DNA of 33,143 bases from Bacteroidales bacterium (GCA_017958305.1 JAGDCW010000174.1:1-33143); one strand, 5' to 3'. Counted from the first letter of the stretch, positions 8,231 through 16,687 are shown. The notes: generated from the sequence alone by a model not told the origin. Made by a program: numbers and translations.

Positions 8231-9079
8231 TTATCTGGCGAAGTGTAACTGCCCGTTCTGGATGTAAATGCCTCTGTAGGACTCGTCTACGCGCTGACCA
8301 TTGAGGTTGTACATGACATCGTCGTTGATCTGACGGACAACGGTCGGCGTTTGGATGCCAACTATGAAGTTCTTCTGGCTCTTGTCCTTGCCAAGGCGGG
8401 GAGCTTCGGCGGCAGGAGCTGCAGCTGCGGCTTCAGGGGTGGTGTAGATTTCCATCCAGGCACGTTCCTGGTTGTTGCCGCTGAATACGAAACAGAAGCT
8501 GCCTTCGTAGGGTTCGTCGGTGAAATCGAGGGAAGCGAAGCAATAGCCGGCATTGTGGTAACAAGTGGTCTCATATGTGCCGGGGGCACTGGCGCTTTCT
8601 TTCACGTTCTCGGTAACGGCTACGCAGGGATCCAGCGGATATTTGGCCTGGTCGATGATGACAGTGTTGTCCATGATGCCGGTGCCGATAGAATCTGTCC
8701 ATTCCCATTCGGTCACCGTGGGACCGAAGGCATAGAGGTAGGTCCAGTTGTCACCCTGAGACCAACCGTAGAAGTTGATCTTATAGACTTTGGTGCCTTC
8801 GGGGATGACCAGTTCCTGGTTGGTGTTGTTTTTGAAGTTGAGCACCTTGCCGCAATCTTCGCGGATGGTCTGGGCCTGGGTGCGGCCGCCGGTGGGTTTC
8901 AGAATGAAACCGGTTTCGACACTGTCGGCATTGAGGAACTTGACGGCTGCCTGGTCTGCGGTATTGTCGCCGGTTTCGTTCTTCAGCATGGTGTCCCAGG
9001 AGAGCTCGACAACGCCGCTCTGGGCAATTGCAGCCAGACACAAGGCTGCCATGGCAATGGAAGTAAAGACTTTCTTCAT
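8231..9079 (-). CDS. Secreted protein of unknown function leading the PUL
   Basis: A 282-residue protein with a clean signal peptide (MKKVFTSIAMAALCLAAIAQ). The frame continues upstream to 9172, but those residues are not signal-like, and a promoter -7 box at 9149-9156 would put the transcript start inside the extension, so ATG 9079 is preferred. The body is rich in Trp, Tyr, Gly and acidic residues and looks beta-rich and carbohydrate-module-like, but I recognise no family. The C-terminus carries the Bacteroidales pattern YNLNGQRV...GIYI, which resembles the end of type A sorting domains used by the type IX secretion system. It precedes susC on the same strand, so a PUL role is plausible but not shown. 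Confidence 0.8.
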   Translation of the reverse strand: MKKVFTSIAMAALCLAAIAQSGVVELSWDTMLKNETGDNTADQAAVKFLNADSVETGFILKPTGGRTQAQTIREDCGKVLNFKNNTNQELVIPEGTKVYKINFYGWSQGDNWTYLYAFGPTVTEWEWTDSIGTGIMDNTVIIDQAKYPLDPCVAVTENVKESASAPGTYETTCYHNAGYCFASLDFTDEPYEGSFCFVFSGNNQERAWMEIYTTPEAAAAAPAAEAPRLGKDKSQKNFIVGIQTPTVVRQINDDVMYNLNGQRVDESYRGIYIQNGQLHFAR

Positions 9080-9148
9080 AATTTTTTTGTTTAGAAGGTT
9101 GATAAAATGTGTGATATAATCAGTTCGAATTTCCTCTCGTGTTTGTCG

Positions 9149-9156
9149 CAAAGATA
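9149..9156 (-). promoter_or_regulatory. Bacteroidota -7 box (TATCTTTG) for the PUL leader gene
   Basis: TATCTTTG on the minus strand fits TAnnTTTG, placing the transcript start near 9144 and a leader of about 65 bases before ATG 9079. A TTTG at the usual distance for the -33 box is absent (the nearest is 13 bases away), so it may be a regulated or weak promoter. Confidence 0.5.
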
Positions 9157-9203
9157 AAGAAATATTATTCAAAATGGAGGGACGCCACCCGGATTTTTTT
9201 TTA

Positions 9204-10619
9204 TTATTTCAAAATGATTTTGCGGACAATGGCTCCCTGGGCGGTGCTGATGCGGAGCAGGCATACCCCTGCGGGGCAACCGTCGAGGCTGAATTGTGCC
9301 CGGTTGTCGTGGGAAACGGCATGGAAACGCCTGATGCCCGAAACGTCATACACATCGATTGTCATATTGCCTGCCGGAGCATCGACCCACAGTTCACGAC
9401 CGTCCAGGCAAAACTCGGCTTGGCCGGCAATGGCTGTCTTTTCGATGGCTGTCAGGCGATCGAGGGGAATGCGCGTGTATTGGGCCGCCTCCTTGTTGGT
9501 GGAGTAGCTGACATAGAGCCAACCGTCGTGAACCAGTGCTTTGGGATAGCTGTAGCCCAAGGTCTTGGACTTGCCGTCATAGCGCAGGGCAGGGTAGTCG
9601 TCGCTCTGCCCGGAGCGCAGCAGGTAGGCGCGGTCGAAGGTCTTTCCGTCCTGGCTGAGCGCCAATGTGAGGGGAACGCGCCATGTCTTGCCGGCACTGT
9701 TGGTGACCCGGCCGGGATTGTTCACCAGAAAGGCGGTGCCGTCGGGCAGGTTGCCGGCGCACTGCTTGGCCCGGGAATCGGGCATATTGGTCTTGACCGA
9801 CTTGGTCCAGGTCCGGCCTTGGTCGCTGCTGACAGAAGCCAGCGTGAAATAGGACCCTTTTTGGTCGCGCATGACCATGACCAGTGTGCTGTCGGTCTGC
9901 TGAAAGAAACTAGGCTCCAATTCGACAGACTGGGATCCGTTGTCGGTGTATTGGAAGTCGCCCTTTTTCCATCCGGTGCGGCCCGTGGGGTCGTCGGTGT
10001 AGATGGGGCAGAGCTTGAGCCCCGGCTGGAAATGGGCCGCCCCGATGACACGGCCGCCGGCCAATGTGTGGGGATCCTGCTCGAAGATGCCGTTGAGCTG
10101 GGAACCATCCGCCATGGTGACATCCTGTGCCTCGGTCCACTGCAGCCCGTCGCGGCTCTCGACATAGCGGGTAAAGCCGCCGCTGTTGGCGATGTCCTGG
10201 GTGCGTACGTTGACAAAGCCTATCAGGAGACTGTCGGTGGAAAGCCAGCCGCCGGAGGCGCAATAGCCGTTTGAAACAGTGGGGCAGAGCACCATGGGCG
10301 CACTCCAGGTTTGTCCTCCGTCCTCGCTGCGGGCATAGGCCACCCAGGTGTCCTGGGCGTCTTCGTCCTTTTGCGAACTTTGCCACATGCAATAGAGCGC
10401 CCCCTTGAAGGCGGCCATGACAACGCCGTTGGCATAATGGTCGGTATTGTCCGTGGCGGAGAACACCGTGACGGTTTCTGCGCCGGGAGCCCGGTCGAGG
10501 CCCATGGTTTCTTTTTGTGATGCGTCGAACAGGCCGTCGGCGATTTGGAAGGGCGCATCATCGGCCATGACAGAGACACTGGCCAGCGCCAGCATGAGAG
10601 TGATCAGGTTCTTCTTCAT
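9204..10619 (-). CDS. Secreted sialidase-fold (Asp-box, BNR) beta-propeller hydrolase
   Basis: A 471-residue protein with a signal peptide (cleavage near VMA-DD, residue 19). Two good Asp boxes of the form SxDxGxTW (residues 98-105 and 264-271) and degenerate ones near 155-161 and 322-328 indicate a BNR/sialidase-type propeller. Residues of about 400-471 form a beta-sandwich ending (VYDVSGIRR ... PAGVCLLRI ... IVRKIIL), like a type IX secretion sorting domain. The RIP motif that supplies the first catalytic Arg of true GH33 sialidases is not visible near the N-terminus, so a genuine sialidase is doubtful. Propeller families such as GH145 or PL27, which act on rhamnose-glucuronate linkages alongside GH105, are possible alternatives. 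It follows rarA by 44 bases with no clear promoter of its own. Confidence 0.8.
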   Translation of the reverse strand: MKKNLITLMLALASVSVMADDAPFQIADGLFDASQKETMGLDRAPGAETVTVFSATDNTDHYANGVVMAAFKGALYCMWQSSQKDEDAQDTWVAYARSEDGGQTWSAPMVLCPTVSNGYCASGGWLSTDSLLIGFVNVRTQDIANSGGFTRYVESRDGLQWTEAQDVTMADGSQLNGIFEQDPHTLAGGRVIGAAHFQPGLKLCPIYTDDPTGRTGWKKGDFQYTDNGSQSVELEPSFFQQTDSTLVMVMRDQKGSYFTLASVSSDQGRTWTKSVKTNMPDSRAKQCAGNLPDGTAFLVNNPGRVTNSAGKTWRVPLTLALSQDGKTFDRAYLLRSGQSDDYPALRYDGKSKTLGYSYPKALVHDGWLYVSYSTNKEAAQYTRIPLDRLTAIEKTAIAGQAEFCLDGRELWVDAPAGNMTIDVYDVSGIRRFHAVSHDNRAQFSLDGCPAGVCLLRISTAQGAIVRKIILK

Positions 10620-10663
10620 ACATTCATTTGTTTTTTATGGACTGCAAACGGACGGACAATGGC

Positions 10664-11935
10664 TCAGAAGCGGTTTTTCCAGCGTTGGCGCAGGAAGTCG
10701 CGGAGTTTGTTCTCGGCGGGGTTGTCCTGGGGCTGCCAGACGGGGCGGCCCTGCATTTCGGGCGGCAGGTACTGCTCTTCGACGAAATGCCCCGGAAAAT
10801 CGTGGGGGTATTTGTATTCGGCGCCGTAGCCCAGGTTTTTCATCAGCTTGGTGGGGGCGTTGCGCAGGTGGAGCGGCACGGGCAGGTTGCCTGTCTGGCG
10901 CACGGTTTCCAGGGCACCGTCCACGGCCAGGTAGGCCGAGTTGCTCTTGGGGCTGGAGGCCAGATAGACGGTGGTCTCCGACAGGATGATGCGCCCTTCG
11001 GGCCAGCCGATCTTGTGGATGGCGTCGAAGCAGGCGTTGGCCAGCAGCAGAGCATTGGGATTGGCCAGCCCGATGTCTTCGGAGGCCAGGATGAGCAGGC
11101 GCCGGGCGATGAATTTGGGGTCTTCGCCGCCTTCGATCATGCGGGCCAGTCAATAGACGGCCGCATCGGGATCGCTGCCCCGGACCGACTTGATGAATGC
11201 CGAAATGATGTCGTAGTGCATCTCGCCGTTCTTGTCGTAGGCCATCGGGTTTTCCTGCAGCCGTTCCACGACAGTTTGGTTGTTGATGACGACGGGCTGT
11301 CCGGGATCCTCGGCCTGGCACATGAGCTCGATGATGTTGAGCAGTTTGCGGGCGTCGCCCCCGGCGAAACGGAAGAGATTGTCTTTTTCTTCGATGCGTA
11401 TGTCTCTTTCCTTCAGCTCTTTGTCTTCGGTGATGGCACGCTGGAGCAGGGCGTCCAGGTCGTCGTTTTCCAGGGGTTTGAGCACATATACCTGACAACG
11501 TGAGAGCAGGGGCGTGATCACCTCGAAGGATGGATTCTCGGTGGTGGCACCCACCAGGACGATGGTGCCGTTCTCGACGGCCGAGAGCAGGGAGTCTTGC
11601 TGGGCTTTGTTGAAGCGGTGGATTTCATCGATGAAAAGGATCGGGGTCTTGCCTTCGAAGAAGAGGCTGTTGCGGGCTTTCTCGATGACGTCGCGCACTT
11701 CCTTGACCCCGGAGGTGACGGCGCTCAGCGTGAAGAAAGGACAGGCCAGCTGGGTGGCCACGATGCGTGCCAGGGTGGTCTTGCCCACTCCCGGAGGTCC
11801 CCATAATATAAAGGAGGACAGCCGGCCGCTGTCGATCATTTTGCGCAAAACGGCTCCCTGTCCGACCAGATGCTGCTGGCCGACATAGTTGTCCAGGGAG
11901 GACGGACGCATTCTTTCCGCCAGAGGTTGCGACAT
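10664..11935 (-). pseudogene. rarA: rarA (mgsA) replication-associated AAA+ ATPase, interrupted by an in-frame TGA
   Basis: The frame from ATG 11935 to the stop at 10664 would give 423 residues, normal for RarA, which acts at stalled replication forks with SSB and resembles clamp loaders. Walker A GPPGVGKT is at 46-53, Walker B is LFIDEIHRF, and the C-terminal oligomerisation region (LILASEDIGLANP, HLRNAPTKLM, YKYPHDF) is complete. Codon 262 is TGA (11150-11152) in the conserved DAAVY-W-LAR stretch, where relatives have Trp. One base (T for C at 11150, plus strand) explains it. The frame is open on both sides, so nothing else is lost. As written, the product would end after 261 residues, lacking the C-terminal domain. 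A longer frame to 12007 exists, but MSQPLAERMRPSS is the family start. Sequencing error, recent mutation and readthrough remain possible. Confidence 0.85.
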
Positions 11936-11960
11936 GACTTTCCTTTCTATGACCGGTCTG

Positions 11961-11968
11961 CAAAAATA
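11961..11968 (-). promoter_or_regulatory. Possible -7 box (TATTTTTG) for rarA
   Basis: The minus strand reads TATTTTTG 26 bases upstream of the rarA ATG, matching TAnnTTTG. No TTTG stands at the right distance for a -33 box, so support is modest. Confidence 0.35.
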
Positions 11969-12027
11969 AGAATAATTTTGCGATTGCGACCCTTTGTAGC
12001 GGACCAAAATAATTATGGGAGGAAATA

Positions 12028-12058
12028 ATTGCCGAACGAAAATAAAGTTGTAATTTTG
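12028..12058 (+). promoter_or_regulatory. Promoter of the serC operon
   Basis: ATTG at 12028-12031, a 19-base spacer and TAATTTTG at 12051-12058 match the Bacteroidota -33/-7 arrangement with one mismatch. Transcription would start near 12063, giving a leader of about 40 bases before ATG 12105. Confidence 0.65.
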
Positions 12059-12104
12059 CTGCGCTTTAATCGCAAAAAAGAGGAATCATCAATTCAACCC
12101 AATC

Positions 12105-13178
12105 ATGAAGAAATACAACTTTTACGCCGGTCCCTCGATCCTGAGTGAGTATGCTATCAAGAAGACTGCCGAAGCGGTCATTGATTTTGCCGGAACCGGT
12201 CTGTCGCTGATGGAAGTGTCCCACCGTGGCAAGGAATTCACCGCCGTTATCAATGAGGCCCGCGCGCTCATCAAGGAGCTGCTGCAGATCCCCGAAGATT
12301 TCGATGTCGTCTTTTTGGGCGGCGGCGCCAGCATGCAGTTCTGCATGGCTCCCTACAACTTCCTGGAAAAGAAGGCCGCCTTCCTGGACACCGGCACCTG
12401 GGCCTCCAAGGCCATCAAGGAAGCCAAGATCTTCGGCGAGGTGAATGTCGTCGCTTCTTCCAAGGCCGACAACTACACCTATATCCCCAAGACTTACGAA
12501 GTGCCTGCCGATGTGGATTATTTCTACTATTGCACCAACAATACCATCTACGGTACGGAGACCCACAAGGACCTGTCGTTCGGCAATATTCCCGTTATCG
12601 CCGACATGTCGTCCGACATCTTCTCCCGTCCGATCGACTTCACGCACTACGACCTGATCTTCGCCGGTGCCCAGAAGAACCTGGCTCCCGCCGGTGTCAC
12701 CCTGGTCATCGTCCGCAAGAGTGCCCTGGGCCGTGTGAGCCGTCCCATCCCCACCATGCTCGACTACCGTACGCATGTGGACAAGGAATCGATGTTCAAC
12801 ACGCCTCCTGTGCTGCCCATCTTCACGGCACTGCAGACGGCCAAGTGGTATCAGCAGCTGGGTGGTGTGGAAGCCATCTACAAGATCAACATGGAAAAAG
12901 CCGGCATCCTCTACGATGAAATCGACAACAACCGTATGTTCAAGGGTACTGTCACCTGCAAGGAAGACCGTTCCATCATGAACGTCTGCTTTGTCATGGC
13001 CGACGAGTACAAGGACCTGGAGGAAGATTTCGCCAAGTTCGCCGCCGAGGCAGGTATGGTCGGTATCAAGGGTCACCGTTCGGTGGGCGGCTTCCGCGCC
13101 TCCATCTACAACGGCATGCCGCTGGCCGGTGTCCAGGCCCTGGTTGACACAATGAAGAAATTTGCTGCAACAAGATAA
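12105..13178 (+). CDS. serC: Phosphoserine aminotransferase
   Basis: A 357-residue class V, fold type I PLP enzyme. It converts 3-phosphohydroxypyruvate and glutamate to phosphoserine, the second step of serine synthesis, and commonly also serves PLP synthesis. It starts with the family signature [10 protein letters not shown]. It also has the substrate/PLP loop GGGASMQF, the [12 protein letters not shown] segment, the PLP lysine in [11 protein letters not shown], and the C-terminal [16 protein letters not shown] segment. Length is standard and there is no truncation. It is the first gene of the serC-serA-DUF1015 cluster, with 17 bases before serA. Confidence 0.97.
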   Translation: MKKYNFYAGPSILSEYAIKKTAEAVIDFAGTGLSLMEVSHRGKEFTAVINEARALIKELLQIPEDFDVVFLGGGASMQFCMAPYNFLEKKAAFLDTGTWASKAIKEAKIFGEVNVVASSKADNYTYIPKTYEVPADVDYFYYCTNNTIYGTETHKDLSFGNIPVIADMSSDIFSRPIDFTHYDLIFAGAQKNLAPAGVTLVIVRKSALGRVSRPIPTMLDYRTHVDKESMFNTPPVLPIFTALQTAKWYQQLGGVEAIYKINMEKAGILYDEIDNNRMFKGTVTCKEDRSIMNVCFVMADEYKDLEEDFAKFAAEAGMVGIKGHRSVGGFRASIYNGMPLAGVQALVDTMKKFAATR

Positions 13179-13195
13179 CAGACTAACAAAACATT

Positions 13196-14116
13196 ATGAA
13201 GGTTTTAGTTGCTACTGACAAGCCTTTCGCCCCCGTGGCCGTGAAAGGCATCAAGGAAGTGCTCGACAAGGCAGGCTATGAAATGGTGCTGCTCGAAAAA
13301 TACGGTGACAAGGCCAATTTTGTAAAGGCTGCCGCCCAGGCCGATGCCATCATCATCCGCAGCGACGTGGTCGATGAGGAAGTGCTGGCTGCCGCTTCTC
13401 AGCTCAAGATCGTGGTCCGCGCCGGCGCCGGCTATGACAATGTCGATCTGGCCGCCGCCACCAAGCATGGTGTCTGTGTGATGAACACCCCCGGACAGAA
13501 CTCCAACGCTGTGGCCGAACTGGCCCTGGGCCTGATGGTCTATGCTGTCCGCAACCTCTACAACGGCACTTCCGGTACTGAGCTGAAGGGTAAGAAACTG
13601 GGTATCCACGCCTATGGCAATGTCGGTCGCAACGTGGCCCGCATCGCCAAGGGCTTCGGCATGGAAGTCTATGCCTACGACGCCTATGTGCCCGCGGAGG
13701 CCATGAAGCAGGAAGGCATCGTCCCCGTTGCCAGCGCCGAGGAACTGTACAGCACTTGCAACATCGTGTCGCTGCATATTCCGGCCACCGACGAGACCAA
13801 GAATTCGATCAATGCCGACCTGGTGGGCAAGATGCCGAAAAACGGCGTGCTGATCAACACGGCCCGCAAGGAAGTCATCGACGAGACTTCGCTGCTGATG
13901 CTCATGGAAAGCCGTTCCGACATCAAGTACATGACCGATGTCATGCCGGCTGCCGATGCCAAATTCGCCTCGAAGTTCCCCGACCGCTATTTCGCCACTC
14001 CCAAGAAAATGGGTGCCCAGACGGCTGAGGCCAACATCAACGCCGGTATCGCCGCCGCTTGTCAGATCGTTGATTTCCTGGAGAATGGCAACGAGAGATT
14101 CCGCGTGAACAAATAA
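13196..14116 (+). CDS. serA: D-3-phosphoglycerate dehydrogenase, short form
   Basis: A 306-residue NAD-dependent dehydrogenase that commits 3-phosphoglycerate to serine synthesis. It has the D-2-hydroxyacid dehydrogenase fold: substrate loop VRAGAGYDNVD, dinucleotide loop here written AYGNVGRNVA, and catalytic Arg224 in INTARKE. The C-terminal ACT and allosteric domains of E. coli-type enzymes are absent, so serine feedback through ACT is not expected. The usual catalytic His of the TPHxGAST motif is replaced: the segment reads TPKKMGAQT, with Lys271 aligned to the His. That is characteristic of the lysine-type short PGDHs known from Entamoeba and Bacteroidota. Directly follows serC. Confidence 0.95.
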   Translation: MKVLVATDKPFAPVAVKGIKEVLDKAGYEMVLLEKYGDKANFVKAAAQADAIIIRSDVVDEEVLAAASQLKIVVRAGAGYDNVDLAAATKHGVCVMNTPGQNSNAVAELALGLMVYAVRNLYNGTSGTELKGKKLGIHAYGNVGRNVARIAKGFGMEVYAYDAYVPAEAMKQEGIVPVASAEELYSTCNIVSLHIPATDETKNSINADLVGKMPKNGVLINTARKEVIDETSLLMLMESRSDIKYMTDVMPAADAKFASKFPDRYFATPKKMGAQTAEANINAGIAAACQIVDFLENGNERFRVNK

Positions 14117-14158
14117 AAACCGGTGGCACCTGCCCGGTGCGCCGCCAAAACCGAAAAT

Positions 14159-15400
14159 ATGGCAAAAGTAAAACCTTTCAGAGGTTGGAGGCCACCTGTC
14201 GACTTAGTCGAACAGGTGGTTTCGCGTCCTTATGACGTGTTGAACTCCGAAGAAGCCCGTCAAGAGGCTGGTGACAACGAAAAGTCACTGTATCACATCA
14301 TTAAGCCTGAAATCGATTTCCCGCAGGGGACCGATGAACACGACCCCAAAGTCTATGACAAGGCTGTGGAGAACTTCCGCAAATTCCGCGAGAAGGGCTG
14401 GCTCAAGCAAGACGACAAGGAGTTGTACTATATCTATGCCCAAACCATGAACGGCCGCACCCAATACGGCCTGGTGGTCTGTGCCAATGTCGAGGACTAC
14501 ATGACGGGCGTGATCAAGAAACACGAACTGACCCGGCGCGACAAGGAGGAGGACCGCATGAAGCACGTCCGCATCAACAGTGCCAATATCGAGCCGGTCT
14601 TCTTCGCCTATCCCGCCCAGGCCGAGCTGGACGCCATCGTGAGCGAATGGACTAAAAAACAGCCCGAATACGATTTCGTGGCCCCTGACGGCTTCGGCCA
14701 TCACTTCTGGGTGATTGACGACGATCGGACCATTGCCCGCATTACGGCTATTTTTGCCGCCATGCCTTCGCTCTATATCGCCGACGGCCATCACCGCACG
14801 GCGGCTGCAGCCTTGGTGGGCAACGAGCGCCGTCTGGCCAATCCCCATCATCGCGGCGACGAGGAATACAATTATTTCCTGGCGGTCTGCTTCCCCGACA
14901 ACCAGCTCAACATCATCGACTACAACCGTGTGGTGAAGGATTTGAACGGGCTGGACACCCAGGCTTTTCTCAAGGCCCTGGAAGCTGATTTTGAGGTGGA
15001 ATGCCAAGGCAAGGAGATATATCATCCCAAGGCTTTGCACAACTTCGCCCTCTATGTCGAAGGGCAGTGGTATTCGCTGACAGCCAAGCCGGGCCGTTAC
15101 GACGACCAGGATCCCATCGGGGTGTTGGATGTGACCATATCGTCCAACCTGATACTGGACAAGATTCTGGGCATCAAGGACCTGCGTAGCGACAAACGTA
15201 TTGATTTCGTCGGTGGCATCCGCGGACTGGGTGAACTGGTACGCCGGGTGGACAGCGGTGAAATGAAGGCAGCCCTGGCCCTGTATCCCGTATCGATGAA
15301 ACAGCTCATCGACATCGCGGACAGCGGCAACATCATGCCTCCCAAGACCACCTGGTTCGAACCCAAGCTGCGCAGCGGTCTGGTGATCCACACCTTCTAA
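14159..15400 (+). CDS. DUF1015 family protein in the serine cluster
   Basis: A 413-residue cytoplasmic protein of the DUF1015 family. The start is ATG 14159 (MAKVKPFRGWRPP, the conserved family start); an upstream frame extension to 14123 is not conserved-looking. The family core is present: VVSRPYDVLN near residue 20, KHELTRRDKEEDRMKH in the middle, and YIADGHHRTAAA with Asp209-Gly-His-His-Arg213. This last motif resembles the nucleotide-binding GxHR/GxRR box of the sulfiredoxin/ParB/free-serine-kinase fold. The biochemical function is not established. It lies 42 bases after serA; the serC-serA-DUF1015 order is a recurrent Bacteroidales arrangement, so a link to phosphoserine or serine metabolism is a reasonable inference. 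Confidence 0.88.
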   Translation: MAKVKPFRGWRPPVDLVEQVVSRPYDVLNSEEARQEAGDNEKSLYHIIKPEIDFPQGTDEHDPKVYDKAVENFRKFREKGWLKQDDKELYYIYAQTMNGRTQYGLVVCANVEDYMTGVIKKHELTRRDKEEDRMKHVRINSANIEPVFFAYPAQAELDAIVSEWTKKQPEYDFVAPDGFGHHFWVIDDDRTIARITAIFAAMPSLYIADGHHRTAAAALVGNERRLANPHHRGDEEYNYFLAVCFPDNQLNIIDYNRVVKDLNGLDTQAFLKALEADFEVECQGKEIYHPKALHNFALYVEGQWYSLTAKPGRYDDQDPIGVLDVTISSNLILDKILGIKDLRSDKRIDFVGGIRGLGELVRRVDSGEMKAALALYPVSMKQLIDIADSGNIMPPKTTWFEPKLRSGLVIHTF

Positions 15401-15423
15401 GCGCGCCGCAACAGCCAGCAGCC

Positions 15424-16026
15424 GTGTCGGACAGCTACCGGACCATAGCCGCTCCTTCGGAGGGCCTTTACAAGGACAAGGGCAGTCGCTTCCTGTCGTT
15501 CGCCTTCGAGGTGGACAGCCCCGGGCAGGCCATGGAACAGGTGAATGTCTTCCGCAAGAAATACCACGATGCCCGGCATGTGTGTTTTGCCTACAGCGTG
15601 GGCGTGGAACAACCCCAGACTCGCGCCGGCGACGACGGTGAGCCCTCTGGTACGGCCGGTCGTCCCATCCTGGGACAGATCAGTTCCTACGGCCTGAACA
15701 ATGTCCTCATCATCGTGGTGCGCTATTTCGGCGGTATCCTTTTGGGCACGGGCGGCCTGACGGTGGCCTACAAGACCGCGGCCTCCGAGGCCTTGGCGGC
15801 GGCCACCATAGTGGAAAAGACTGTGGAGACCACCTTGACGGTGAGTTGTGATTATCTCAGCATCAACGACCTGATGAAGTTGGTCAAGGAAGAGAAACTG
15901 CCGGTCACCGACCCGGTCTATGACCAGACCTGCCGTCTGGGCATCCGTTGCCCCCAATCGGAGCGGGACCGCCTGGTGGCCCGTCTGGAAAAGATTGAAT
16001 CATTGCGAATTGAGCATGAAAGTTGA
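15424..16026 (+). CDS. YigZ/IMPACT (UPF0029) family protein
   Basis: A 200-residue cytoplasmic protein starting at GTG 15424; no ATG is available between the previous stop and the conserved N-terminus. The UPF0029 signature is intact: [12 protein letters not shown] near residue 20, then [16 protein letters not shown], and [14 protein letters not shown] around residues 100-115. A small ferredoxin-like C-terminal domain follows. Bacterial members are structural relatives of the eukaryotic translation regulator IMPACT; their own role is poorly defined, perhaps in nucleic acid or ribosome biology. It lies 23 bases after DUF1015 and overlaps smpB by 11 bases, so translation of the two is probably coupled. 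Confidence 0.9.
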   Translation: MSDSYRTIAAPSEGLYKDKGSRFLSFAFEVDSPGQAMEQVNVFRKKYHDARHVCFAYSVGVEQPQTRAGDDGEPSGTAGRPILGQISSYGLNNVLIIVVRYFGGILLGTGGLTVAYKTAASEALAAATIVEKTVETTLTVSCDYLSINDLMKLVKEEKLPVTDPVYDQTCRLGIRCPQSERDRLVARLEKIESLRIEHES

Positions 16027-16480
16027 ACGCAACATACTGATCAAGAACAAGAAGGCTTCTTTCGACTATATCCTGCTGGAGACTTACACGGCGGGAATGG
16101 TGCTGACGGGAACCGAGCTGAAATCCATCCGGCTGGGCAAAGCCAGCCTGACGGACAGTTATGTCACGTTCTATGCCGGCGAGCTCTGGGCCAAGGGTAT
16201 CCAGATCTCGGTCTATGAAAACGGCACCTACAACAACCACCATCCCAAGCGCGACCGCAAACTGCTGCTCACGCGTCGGGAACTGCGCAAGATAGAGCGT
16301 CAGACCAAAGAAACCGGTTTTACGATTGTCCCCACCAAGATGTTTATCAACGATAAGGGATGGGTGAAACTGGAAATAGCCGTGGCCAAGGGCAAGAAAG
16401 CCTACGACAAACGTGAAACCCTCAAGGAAAAGGACGACCGTCGCCTGATGGACCGGGCTTTCAAGAGCCGGCTGTCTTAA
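16016..16480 (+). CDS. smpB: SsrA-binding protein SmpB
   Basis: A 154-residue tmRNA partner that brings SsrA RNA into stalled ribosomes for trans-translation. The start is ATG 16016 ([18 protein letters not shown]), inside the end of the YigZ gene; the frame upstream of it is not SmpB-like. The oligonucleotide-binding barrel is evident from [49 protein letters not shown] and the [18 protein letters not shown] helix. The basic C-terminal tail ([10 protein letters not shown]), which reads the empty mRNA channel, is complete. The tmRNA gene itself is not in the window. Confidence 0.97.
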   Translation: MKVERNILIKNKKASFDYILLETYTAGMVLTGTELKSIRLGKASLTDSYVTFYAGELWAKGIQISVYENGTYNNHHPKRDRKLLLTRRELRKIERQTKETGFTIVPTKMFINDKGWVKLEIAVAKGKKAYDKRETLKEKDDRRLMDRAFKSRLS

Positions 16481-16687
16481 TTTTAAGAAGGATATACACT
16501 CGTATTTGCAATTAACGTCGTCCTCGAAAGTATTATGTACTTATTACAGGGGGCATATTAATATTGTCTTAATTTTTTTTTTCTATTGCAAAATAGTCAT
16601 ATATTTTTTTTGTCCGATATATTTTTCTTAGTAGATTTACAGCCGAATAATTAGACGTGTTGTTTTATATATCATGAGGCTTGTTTT

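Noticed and set aside
11150-11152. Idea that the TGA in rarA means a recoded genome with TGA as Trp.
   Set aside because: Several genes in the window end in TGA at their normal family length, including rarA itself at 10664, and Trp is encoded by TGG everywhere else.
11976-11988. The 13-mer TTTTGCGATTGCG occurs here and again at 21146-21158, each near a promoter.
   Set aside because: In a 33 kb window several shared 13-mers are expected by chance, and the two copies sit differently relative to the promoter boxes.
14117-14158. A small GC-rich inverted repeat (gcacc / ggtgc) between serA and DUF1015, possibly a terminator.
   Set aside because: Only five base pairs and no T tract; more likely an incidental intercistronic sequence in a continuous operon.
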